DNA of 5,702 nucleotides from an uncultured Clostridium sp. (GTDB taxonomy: Bacteria; Bacillota; Clostridia; Lachnospirales; Anaerotignaceae). The stretch's first letter is position 1. Each line of letters opens with the position of its first letter. This document shows positions 1 through 5,674 of the stretch, piece by piece. The position numbers and the translations under genes were made by a program. The notes under the pieces were generated by a model. That model was not told where the DNA came from. It ran no database searches and saw only the letters and a program-made list of their open reading frames with translations. The stretch is taken from assembly GCA_947246775.1 (NCBI GenBank), contig CAMXTM010000152.1, positions 1-5,702 of the forward strand. Direction: 5' to 3'.

Positions 1-467
1 TTAATCGAAAAATTAAGCTAATTGATGAGACAACAAAAGAAGTTTATAGTGATTTGATGACAATACATGAAGTAAATATCAGACATATTTCAGAACAACA
101 TAGTCAGGAATTGCAAATATTAAGAAGTTTTTTTGAAGTTGAAACAGAAACACAATATCAGAAATTTGTTTCATCTTATGGACAGACAGCGTTAGGAGCA
201 TTGCTTGTGCAAGAATATGAATCTGCAATTGCTGACCCATCTGTTTTAGACCACTTGAGTAAGGAGGATAAATATATGATACGTTTGACGGATGAAGAAA
301 GATTGCAAGAACGTCGTGAAGGACAAGAAGAAGGAAAAAGAGAAGGACGAAAAGAAAGAGAGATAGAAATAGTTAAAAATCTTTTTAATAAAGGAATGGA
401 TATTACTTTTGTTTCTGAGATTACAGGATTATCAGAGCATGAAATTGGGCTTTTAAAATTAAAGTGA
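1..467 (+). CDS. Rpn-family PD-(D/E)XK nuclease / putative transposase, C-terminal part (5' end outside window)
   Basis: The reading frame is open from base 3 to a TGA at 465-467, so only the last ~154 codons are visible and the true start lies upstream of the window. What is seen is a helical region, then a very charged Glu/Arg/Lys/Gly linker (EGQEEGKREGRKE) and a short terminal helix-turn-helix-like segment containing FVSEITGLSEHEIG. This architecture is characteristic of the C-terminus of Rpn (recombination-promoting nuclease, also called PD-(D/E)XK nuclease family transposase) proteins of Firmicutes. Family members are DNA endonucleases linked to RecA-independent recombination. The catalytic core would lie upstream and cannot be checked, so activity is unknown. 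An in-frame TTG at 54 and ATG at 57 are not credible starts, because the frame continues to the edge and neither has a ribosome site. The last ~200 bases begin a tandem array continuing downstream. Family assignment is by recognition of the tail only. Confidence 0.75.
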   Translation, partial: NRKIKLIDETTKEVYSDLMTIHEVNIRHISEQHSQELQILRSFFEVETETQYQKFVSSYGQTALGALLVQEYESAIADPSVLDHLSKEDKYMIRLTDEERLQERREGQEEGKREGRKEREIEIVKNLFNKGMDITFVSEITGLSEHEIGLLKLK

Positions 468-477
468 GGATAAATAT

Positions 478-681
478 ATGATACGTTTGACGGATGAAGA
501 AAGATTGCAAGAACGCCGTGAAGGACAAGAAGAAGGAAAAAGAGAAGGACGAAAAGAAGGACGAAAAGAAAGAGAGATAGAAATAGTTAAAAATCTTTTT
601 AATAAAGGAATGGATATTACTTTTGTTTCTGAAATAACAGGATTATCAGAGCAAGAAATTGGACTTTTAAAATTAAAGTGA
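478..681 (+). CDS. Free-standing duplicate of the Rpn C-terminal tail (67 codons)
   Basis: This 67-residue ORF repeats the last 63 residues of the preceding gene almost exactly, with four extra residues in the charged linker (EGKREGRKEGRKE, an added GRKE unit). It begins at an ATG that corresponds to an internal Met codon of the parent gene. GAGGA at 466-470, seven bases before the ATG, is a good ribosome site and overlaps the TGA of the upstream gene, so translation could be coupled. The product would lack any nuclease core and consist of the charged linker plus the terminal helix-turn-helix-like segment (FVSEITGLSEQEIG). Differences from copy 1 are mostly silent or conservative, so the frame has been retained or the duplication is recent. 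It may be translated as a small protein, or be only a by-product of tandem duplication. Its function is unknown. Confidence 0.5.
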   Translation: MIRLTDEERLQERREGQEEGKREGRKEGRKEREIEIVKNLFNKGMDITFVSEITGLSEQEIGLLKLK

Positions 682-691
682 GGATAAATAT

Positions 692-870
692 ATGGTAGTT
701 TGACGAATGAAGAAAGATTGCAAGAACGCCGTGAGGGACAAGAAGAAGGACGAAAAGAAAGAGACATGGAAATCGTTAAAAATCTTTTTAAAGAAAGCAT
801 GAGTATTACATTTATTTCCAAAATAACAGGACTATCAGAGCAAGAAATTGAGTTTTTAAAACTAGAGTGA
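692..870 (+). pseudogene. Third, frameshifted copy of the Rpn C-terminal tail
   Basis: GAGGA at 680-684 and the ATG at 692 are kept from the repeat unit, but one base is missing within the next 14 bases, so the ATG frame hits TGA at 701-703 after three codons. Beyond that, the original frame is open from 700 to TGA 868-870 and reads as the same charged linker and terminal segment (FISKITGLSEQEIEFLKLE). The linker is the shortest of the three copies, with a single GRKE unit. The open part has only an in-frame TTG (700) whose distance to the ribosome site is too great, so normal translation is unlikely. This copy is more diverged than copies 1 and 2 and lies next to the terminator, so it may be the original 3' end of the gene that was displaced by upstream duplication. 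Confidence 0.65.
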
Positions 871-874
871 AAAT

Positions 875-907
875 AAAAAAGAGGATACTTCTGGTATCTT
901 CTTTTTT
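875..907. terminator. Rho-independent terminator, likely bidirectional
   Basis: Bases 875-888 pair with 894-907 over 14 positions around a five-base loop (TTCTG). On the + strand there is one G-U pair, and on the - strand the same position is a C-A mismatch. The stem starts with six A and ends with six T, so it gives a U tract to transcripts in either direction. It lies five bases after the last Rpn-tail stop (870) and eight bases beyond the stop of the convergent FtsK-like gene (916), so it can end both. Confidence 0.85.
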
Positions 908-915
908 AAAATATT

Positions 916-3663
916 CTATTTAAAATAATTTTTGATTTGTTCCATATCTATTTTTTGATATTTTTGTATGAATGTTATCATCTCTTCTGGTATTTCTTCA
1001 TAAGAAGAAATATTACAATAATAACCTGTTTTTCCTTTTCCTTTGCATAACACATCAATTTCTAGTAATTTTTCTATATAGCTACTTGCTGTATCAAATG
1101 CAATATGATATGTACTTTGTATTTTATTTTTAGAAATTTTTTTACTTTCAAATAACTGCAAAATAATTTCTACTAAGATTTTATTATCCAAACGAGAAGC
1201 AGTTTTTGAAGAAGCACTTGAGCTATTCTTTATTTTTGGAATTGTTTTAGTATCTATATCGTCTATTATTGTATTACCTGTTTCAAACAAATAAGAAGGT
1301 TTTGTTTTAAATTGATTTGTGACAGATTCTACTGTTTCTTCTAATACATTAACACCTTGTAGTCTTAATTTTCCATCATCTGTTAAAAGATACATATCTC
1401 CTTTTCCTCTTAAAAGATGTGCTGATGTTTCTGCTAAACCAGCAATATTATAAGCATGACGAGCATTACTAGTTTTTAACACTACTTTTGTTGTAATATT
1501 TCTAATAATGCTGGATTTCCTTACATTTTCATCAGCATTTTGTGCAATCAAAATCAAGTGAATTTTAGCACTTCTACCTTTTTCAAATAGATTAGATAAT
1601 TGATTTACAATTTCTTCTTTTGTCTCTTTGTCATCATGAAACATAGAAAGTACTTCTTCCATAATACAAATGATTTCAGGCTCTTTGTCTAATTTTTTTA
1701 GTTTATGCCTTCTGTCCATTTCCTCATTCAGCCAGTCTAATGCTTCCATGGCTTCTATTTTATCAATAATAATTTTTGTAGCTAAATGAGGAATATTTTT
1801 GTAATCTCTAAAGGTTTGTCCCTGTTTGAAATCCATAAGTATAAATCGTACATCAGATGGCTTTGTTTGTGTAATCACACTTAATAATAAAGCATGAACA
1901 GCAATACTTTTTCCTGAGCCTGTAGTACCACCAATAAGCATATGATTTATTTCATGTAGGTCTAGTATTTTTAAATTATCATGATAATCATAGCCTACAA
2001 TGTAAGGAATTTTTATTTTTTCTTTTTTTAATATATTGGAAATTGGATTTTCCTTATTATTTAAAACTTCTTCTATATTTACAATTTCAATTTTATCATG
2101 TAAATGGATTAATTCCAAGCCTGCGTCTTTATAACAAGCGTCTAATGTAATATCTTCACTTTTCATACGCATACGAATATCATCTAGTTTGTTATTAATT
2201 TGTTTTTGAGAAGTACCAAAAATTGGACTTATTTTGTAAATAATAGCATTTTTCTTTTCTATATAATCTGTTACTTTTATGTGTAATTCTAAATTTAAAA
2301 ATAAATATTTTAAATAATTTACTCTATCTTCTTTTGTGTCATTTAATTTATCTGGTTGCTTTACAAATTGATAAGAATAATTTGTAAAAATGAGACTATT
2401 CATTTCTAAAAGATTTTGTTCACAAATAAGTATCAAATCCCTTAGTACAGCTTCAATATTTTTAAATAGAGAGTTATCATCTTGTCTACCATATAACTCT
2501 TTTACTCTGTTTAAAATATAACTAAAAAAAGAATCAAGTAACCATTTTAATAGGGATAAACTTTTTATTTCCATAGGATTGTTTAAAGTTAAGTTTTTTG
2601 AAAATAACTCATTTGCTGTTTCATTCACTTCTTCCTTTATAGAGTTCTTTGTAAATTGATTTATTTTTTTGATTATTTTTTCTTCAGGAAAACAATCTAT
2701 AAAACCAAATACTAGACTACTTAGAAAGTTTTTTTGTTTTATTAAAAGCTCGATACATTCTATATCTTGATTTTCAATAATTTTATCAAAATGGATTTTT
2801 TTGATTGTACTATAATTAGCATATTCACTTTCCGTAATAAAAATAGGAAGTATATTTAGGTGACTTTTTAAAACTTTATTATGATACCTATTTTCTAAAG
2901 TGACAGAAGAAAGTTCTTGAAGTAAAGATTGATAATTTTTTTTTGGTTTTCTATTTTCATCTAATATTAATACAGGAATATCTTTTAAATGGTCTAATAC
3001 TTTTTTGCTTTCTTCTAACTCATTTGGATATAATTTAAATACTTCATTAATACAATTACTCATATTGAAATTACAACCATAACGATAAAGACCTACATTG
3101 ACATCTGATATTTCGCTTAATTCTCTTATCAAAAAATAAGCTTCCGAACCTTTACGAATAATCACTTGTAAAAAATAAGGAAAATAAATACCATTTTCTT
3201 TTAAAAGACTTGTAAAAGTGGAACAAAGGCAATATGCAAATATAAATGTAATAAAAGAGCCATATGTCTTATTTTGCAATAATTTTTTAGTGTCTTTCAG
3301 TTGCTCATAAAGTGATATTCCATTTTGAAAATTTTCTTGACATGAATAATATAAACAGTTTTTCTTACTCTCTCCAGCACCTTTAAACTCAAGACATGGA
3401 TTTGCATTTTTATAAATTCCATTTTTCCAACCAAGAGAATAATTTTTCGCTAATACATTGATTACCTCATAAGCTTGTTCTTCAGTTATAGTTTCTGAAA
3501 AACATTGTATGCAAGTCATTAATTTTGCTGCTAATTGTGAAATAGAATTACTTTTTAAATCTATCCGCAAGTTTTTAATAATATCACTTTTTTTACCATA
3601 ATTAAAAGATAAAATGCTGTGTACCTTTTCTAAATTATCTGGCTCTCTATTAAAATCATCCAT
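916..3663 (-). CDS. FtsK/SpoIIIE-type DNA translocase-like ATPase with an unassigned N-terminal region
   Basis: The product has 915 residues from the ATG at 3663. Residues 1 to ~465 match no family I recognise. They are mainly helical-looking and include a Cys cluster (C51, C54, C90, C103, C108) and one moderately hydrophobic stretch (~135-154), but not the four-helix membrane anchor of FtsK. Residues ~470-540 resemble the FtsK beta domain. The motor follows: Walker A GGTTGSGKS at 578-586, Walker-B-like IICIMEE ending at 670, KGRSAKIHLILIAQ with an Arg-finger candidate R697 and sensor Q708, then a GKGDMYLL segment. After a Ser-rich linker (~805-823), residues ~824-884 look like the winged-helix gamma domain of FtsK. 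Such proteins move double-stranded DNA using ATP. Beside a divergent Rep-like gene, a coupling or translocation role in a plasmid or ICE (compare Tn916 Orf21/TcpA) is more likely than chromosome segregation. The Walker B Asp is replaced by Glu. An ATG at 3681 would add six residues but has no ribosome site. Confidence 0.85.
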   Translation of the reverse strand: MDDFNREPDNLEKVHSILSFNYGKKSDIIKNLRIDLKSNSISQLAAKLMTCIQCFSETITEEQAYEVINVLAKNYSLGWKNGIYKNANPCLEFKGAGESKKNCLYYSCQENFQNGISLYEQLKDTKKLLQNKTYGSFITFIFAYCLCSTFTSLLKENGIYFPYFLQVIIRKGSEAYFLIRELSEISDVNVGLYRYGCNFNMSNCINEVFKLYPNELEESKKVLDHLKDIPVLILDENRKPKKNYQSLLQELSSVTLENRYHNKVLKSHLNILPIFITESEYANYSTIKKIHFDKIIENQDIECIELLIKQKNFLSSLVFGFIDCFPEEKIIKKINQFTKNSIKEEVNETANELFSKNLTLNNPMEIKSLSLLKWLLDSFFSYILNRVKELYGRQDDNSLFKNIEAVLRDLILICEQNLLEMNSLIFTNYSYQFVKQPDKLNDTKEDRVNYLKYLFLNLELHIKVTDYIEKKNAIIYKISPIFGTSQKQINNKLDDIRMRMKSEDITLDACYKDAGLELIHLHDKIEIVNIEEVLNNKENPISNILKKEKIKIPYIVGYDYHDNLKILDLHEINHMLIGGTTGSGKSIAVHALLLSVITQTKPSDVRFILMDFKQGQTFRDYKNIPHLATKIIIDKIEAMEALDWLNEEMDRRHKLKKLDKEPEIICIMEEVLSMFHDDKETKEEIVNQLSNLFEKGRSAKIHLILIAQNADENVRKSSIIRNITTKVVLKTSNARHAYNIAGLAETSAHLLRGKGDMYLLTDDGKLRLQGVNVLEETVESVTNQFKTKPSYLFETGNTIIDDIDTKTIPKIKNSSSASSKTASRLDNKILVEIILQLFESKKISKNKIQSTYHIAFDTASSYIEKLLEIDVLCKGKGKTGYYCNISSYEEIPEEMITFIQKYQKIDMEQIKNYFK

Positions 3664-3674
3664 AATTATTATAT

Positions 3675-3679
3675 TCCTC
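3675..3679 (-). promoter_or_regulatory. Ribosome site that favours the 3663 start of the FtsK-like gene
   Basis: Read on the - strand, GAGGA at 3679-3675 lies 11 bases before the ATG at 3663. The alternative ATG at 3681 has only A/T-rich sequence upstream and overlaps this GAGGA. The spacing is slightly long, so the choice is probable but not certain. Confidence 0.5.
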
Positions 3680-3710
3680 ATTAATCATTTTTATTTTTAT
3701 TTTGTTATAT

Positions 3711-3719
3711 ATAGTATCA
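3711..3719 (-). promoter_or_regulatory. Candidate extended -10 promoter for the FtsK-like gene
   Basis: On the - strand the sequence TGATACTAT (3719-3711) fits an extended -10 element: TGN followed by a hexamer matching TATAAT at four positions. It would start transcription around 3704, about 40 bases before the preferred start codon. No good -35 is visible, and the region is so A/T-rich that chance matches are common. Confidence 0.3.
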
Positions 3720-3797
3720 TATTTTATTTTTATTTTCTACATAATTTGTCCTATTTTTAGTCTTTTAATAGAAAAATATATTCCTTAATACAAAAAA

Positions 3798-3803
3798 TAT
3801 AAT
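3798..3803 (+). promoter_or_regulatory. Candidate -10 box for the Rep-like ORFs
   Basis: There is a perfect TATAAT hexamer on the + strand about 50 bases before the start codon at 3855. The sequence 16-18 bases upstream is A/T-rich without a TTGACA-like -35, so this is only a candidate. Confidence 0.35.
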
Positions 3804-3840
3804 ATAGAAATATTTACCAAAAGTGCGTTTATTTTAATTT

Positions 3841-3846
3841 AGGAGG
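3841..3846 (+). promoter_or_regulatory. Strong ribosome binding site of the Rep-like gene
   Basis: AGGAGG ends eight bases before the ATG at 3855. This near-perfect anti-16S match fixes that start and suggests the ORF is, or recently was, well translated. Confidence 0.85.
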
Positions 3847-3854
3847 AGAGGCAT

Positions 3855-4499
3855 ATGCTACATACATCTATTGGTTTTCATACTTTTACAATTTTTCAAA
3901 ATTTAACAAGAATAGAAGCAGAAAATATATTAAATCAATTTAAAGAATATAGTCAAAAAACAGGCAATATAAAAATATTTCAATTAAAAAAACAAAAGTT
4001 TAAAAAAGAATATTGTATTTCTTATATTAAGGAAGAAATAGGAATTACTTGGACAATCTTATTTTGTGATAGTGATATAAATTTTAAATATTATCAGATA
4101 AAAGCAAAAGTAAATCCTAAAATATTGATAGGTACAAAAGATTACATAGCAGCAGCTACAGAAAAAGATTTACATAAAATATTATTTGAATTTAAAAAAA
4201 ATGCAGCACAAATTTCTGAGCAGCTTGTGGAGATGGAAAAATATCGTTTTCAAAGAATAGATTATTGTATTAATTTTAATTTAGAAGAATTGGAAGGGGA
4301 TTATGAACCTCTTTTTTTTATGAACTTAATACAACGTTCCAATATCCCTACTTATTTTGAAGAAAAAAGAGAATATGACTCTGTTTCCCATAGAAAAAAG
4401 AGATATGCAGAGAGTTTTTATTTAAAAAGTAAGTCTGTAACAATAAACTGCTATTGTAAACATCTGCACAATGTGGATATAAAAAAATTTATGGTATGA
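3855..4499 (+). CDS. Replication-initiation (Rep_trans-like) protein, N-terminal part of a split gene
   Basis: A 214-residue product starts at an ATG with an AGGAGG site. The middle carries features I associate with a clostridial family of Rep proteins related to Rep_trans (PF02486) initiators and Tn916 Orf20-type relaxases: KVNPKILIG (~86-93), QRIDYCINF (~133-141), and FYLKSKSVTINCYCK (~188-202), the last resembling the family's Tyr-Asp-Lys strand. After residue 202 the family resemblance stops, and the final twelve residues (HLHNVDIKKFMV) look like out-of-frame read-through. The sequence after ~4463 in the +1 register reads AQCGYKKIYG, which continues the family pattern into the next ORF. 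I infer that one ancestral gene was broken near 4458-4468, with roughly 20-30 residues lost. Rep proteins nick or melt an origin to start plasmid or element replication. Whether this fragment works is doubtful. Confidence 0.65.
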   Translation: MLHTSIGFHTFTIFQNLTRIEAENILNQFKEYSQKTGNIKIFQLKKQKFKKEYCISYIKEEIGITWTILFCDSDINFKYYQIKAKVNPKILIGTKDYIAAATEKDLHKILFEFKKNAAQISEQLVEMEKYRFQRIDYCINFNLEELEGDYEPLFFMNLIQRSNIPTYFEEKREYDSVSHRKKRYAESFYLKSKSVTINCYCKHLHNVDIKKFMV

Positions 4500-4882
4500 T
4501 ATATAAAAAGAAAAAATTTGATTCCTTTGAGCAAATGTTTTGTGATTTGTTGTCTAAGGAACAAGCTCAGTATATCATAGAAAGATATTATAAAAAGACG
4601 ATTATGATAGGTGATTATTGCAAATTAAAAGAAGCAAAACAAAAGATAGAAGTAATCTGCTATAGTGAAAAAAAGAAAAAGTATCTCATGGATGTTTTAG
4701 TTATGATTGCAAAAGCAAGAGGAGTGATGAAAGTAAAAGAGAAACTGTCAAAAGAGGAAAAAATAAAGTTTGAAAAAGCATTAAAAGAATTACAAAAAAT
4801 CGGTATCAATCCTGTTACTTTACCAAGAAGAAGTAAAATAAATTGTATTCCAAATCTATTGGAAAATTATGTAAATTCTTAA
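4496..4882 (+). CDS. C-terminal part of the split Rep-like gene
   Basis: A 128-residue basic product begins at an ATG overlapping the upstream stop (ATGA at 4496-4499). The frame is actually open back to 4460, and the segment just before the ATG (AQCGYKKIYG) fits the expected joining region, so this ATG is probably a fortuitous internal Met. Residues ~100-124 contain GINPVTLPRR followed by an IPNLLENY segment, a terminal signature I recall from clostridial Rep-like proteins, and YYKKTIMIGDY (~31-41) also fits that family. No good ribosome site precedes the ATG, so expression would depend on coupling to the upstream ORF. It could be a relic, or the two halves might be made as separate chains that assemble. 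The first is more likely, because the missing central segment is in neither ORF. Confidence 0.6.
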   Translation: MIYKKKKFDSFEQMFCDLLSKEQAQYIIERYYKKTIMIGDYCKLKEAKQKIEVICYSEKKKKYLMDVLVMIAKARGVMKVKEKLSKEEKIKFEKALKELQKIGINPVTLPRRSKINCIPNLLENYVNS

Positions 4883-4895
4883 AGGTGTCTATTAT

Positions 4896-4947
4896 ACTCC
4901 CTTTGATTTTTTGGTATGGACTAAATTTTATGATAATCAAAGGGAGT
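4896..4947 (+). terminator. Perfect 13-bp inverted repeat after the Rep ORFs, probable terminator
   Basis: ACTCCCTTTGATT (4896-4908) pairs perfectly with AATCAAAGGGAGT (4935-4947), leaving a 26-base loop. On the + strand the stem is followed by TTTT, but the T run is short. It lies 14 bases after the stop at 4882 and before the convergent gene, which suits termination of the Rep transcript. On the - strand no T run follows. The long loop and short T tract leave open a different use, such as a protein-binding site or a relic of a small mobile repeat. A 10-bp palindrome (ATGTATACAT, 4951-4960) follows. Confidence 0.55.
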
Positions 4948-4982
4948 TTTATGTATACATTGTATAAAATCTGAATTTTGTA

Positions 4983-5654
4983 TTATAACCCTAATTTATC
5001 TATATCTTCCCAACCAAATGGTGTAATAAAATCATAAAATTTTGAATATAATTCATCTACGGCATAAGAAATTTCAGCACGAATATCGTCATCTCTTATA
5101 TCATCTGCAAAACGTCTATTATATTTAACGGATTCCCAACATACTCTTGGAGTTTGCTCTTTTACAAAACACAATAAATCAGGCATTTCTCTCAGAGCAG
5201 TTATACATATTTCCTCTGTTTGAACTTGAGCATACTCTAGTGTTTCAGGATGTGTCTTTACCGCTTCTAAACACATTTCCTCTGTTTGAATTTTAGCATA
5301 TCGTAAAGCATCTCCATTTTGCAATACCGCAGCCATACAAATTTCTTCTGTTTGGTTTCTTACATATTGTAAAGCAAATCCATTTCTTTTTACTGCAATT
5401 AAACACATTTCTGGTGTTTGATTTTTTACATATTGTAATGCAAGTTCGTTATTTTTTACCGCAGCCATACAAATTTCTTCTGTTTGGTCTCTTACATATT
5501 GTAAAGCTAATCCAAGTTTCTGTACTGCAATTAAACACATTTCTGGAGTCTGATTTTTGACATATTGTAATTCTCCAACATTTTGTTTTATAGCAGCTAA
5601 ACACATTTCCTCAGTTTGGTTTTCAATATATTGCAATGATTTTATATTATTCAT
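4983..5654 (-). CDS. DUF4116 repeat protein (eight 22-residue repeats)
   Basis: The 223-residue product is almost entirely repeats. Residues 7-182 form eight units of 22 with the pattern LQYVKNQTxEMCLxAVxxNxxA, in which QT, the Cys and the Leu/Tyr positions are nearly invariant. A 41-residue acidic tail follows and ends in FGWEDIDKLGL. The pattern is that of DUF4116, a repeat domain of unknown function found in bacteria, protists and large viruses. It is expected to fold as stacked helices, a shape often used for protein binding. There is no signal peptide, membrane segment or catalytic motif, so it is probably cytoplasmic. Repeat identity falls toward the C-terminus. The ATG at 5654 is preferred over the GTG at 5663 because that GTG is part of the ribosome site. 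The gene is convergent with the Rep ORFs, and no functional link to the other genes is visible. Its role is unknown. Confidence 0.85.
   Translation of the reverse strand: MNNIKSLQYIENQTEEMCLAAIKQNVGELQYVKNQTPEMCLIAVQKLGLALQYVRDQTEEICMAAVKNNELALQYVKNQTPEMCLIAVKRNGFALQYVRNQTEEICMAAVLQNGDALRYAKIQTEEMCLEAVKTHPETLEYAQVQTEEICITALREMPDLLCFVKEQTPRVCWESVKYNRRFADDIRDDDIRAEISYAVDELYSKFYDFITPFGWEDIDKLGL
5109..5636 (-). repeat. Eight tandem 66-bp coding repeats
   Basis: These are the DNA units behind the DUF4116 protein, with no indels (528 bp = 8 x 66). Units 2-3 (5439-5570) and units 4-5 (5307-5438) resemble each other more than their neighbours. For example, GCAGCCATAC on the + strand recurs at 5329 and 5461, exactly 132 bp apart. 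This shows a later duplication of a two-repeat block. Confidence 0.9.
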
Positions 5655-5658
5655 TCTT

Positions 5659-5668
5659 ATCACCTTTT
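5659..5668 (-). promoter_or_regulatory. Ribosome site deciding the DUF4116 start
   Basis: On the - strand AAAAGGTGAT (5668-5659) is a long match to the 16S-complementary sequence and ends four bases before the ATG at 5654. It contains the upstream in-frame GTG (5663-5661), which therefore is unlikely to be the start. Confidence 0.75.
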
Positions 5669-5674
5669 CATTTA

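Larger units (their letters stand above)
264..870 (+). repeat. Three tandem ~200-bp units covering the Rpn 3' end
   Basis: Units start at the shared motif GAGGATAAATATATG: unit 1 at 264, unit 2 at 466, unit 3 at 680 (192 to 214 bp each). Units 1 and 2 are nearly identical. Unit 3 is more diverged. Length differences come from copy number of a 12-bp element (GGACGAAAAGAA) in the charged linker: one in units 1 and 3, two in unit 2. Units 1 and 2 also carry a related GGAAAAAGAGAA that unit 3 lacks. Because the 202-bp offset between units 1 and 2 is not a multiple of three, each unit sits in a different frame and the array makes separate ORFs instead of one longer protein. Confidence 0.9.
3682..3854. 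other. Divergent intergenic region between FtsK-like and Rep-like genes
   Basis: This ~170-base stretch of extreme A/T content must contain the promoters of both divergent genes. It holds a direct repeat of a 15-mer (TTTTATTTTTATTTT at 3689-3703 and 3722-3736, starts 33 bases apart) flanking the candidate - strand -10, and a + strand TATAAT. No iteron array, large hairpin or recognisable nick site is seen. An origin or regulator-binding role is possible but not shown. Confidence 0.5.

Noticed and set aside
54..59. TTG/ATG start of the first gene at 54 or 57
   Set aside because: The same frame is open to the left edge and encodes plausible Rpn sequence, and no ribosome site precedes these codons.
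459..821. Antisense 120-residue ORF overlapping the Rpn tail repeats
   Set aside because: It is a Ser/Arg/Pro-rich shadow of the charged repeat on the opposite strand, has no plausible promoter or ribosome site and duplicates its own sequence only because the DNA is repeated.
264..870. CRISPR array or satellite-type non-coding repeat
   Set aside because: The units are ~200 bp, protein-coding and adjoining without spacers.
916..3663. Housekeeping chromosome-partition FtsK or SpoIIIE
   Set aside because: It lacks the N-terminal membrane helices, has a changed Walker B, and lies beside a Rep-like gene and no cell-division genes.
5109..5636. CRISPR-like regular repeats on the + strand
   Set aside because: The 66-bp period is codon-phased within one open frame and the spacing sequences also encode the repeat protein, so this is a protein repeat.
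4983..5654. Immunity or toxin protein of the neighbouring module
   Set aside because: Nothing in the repeats points to toxin or immunity function, and the gene is convergent with and separated by a terminator from the Rep ORFs.
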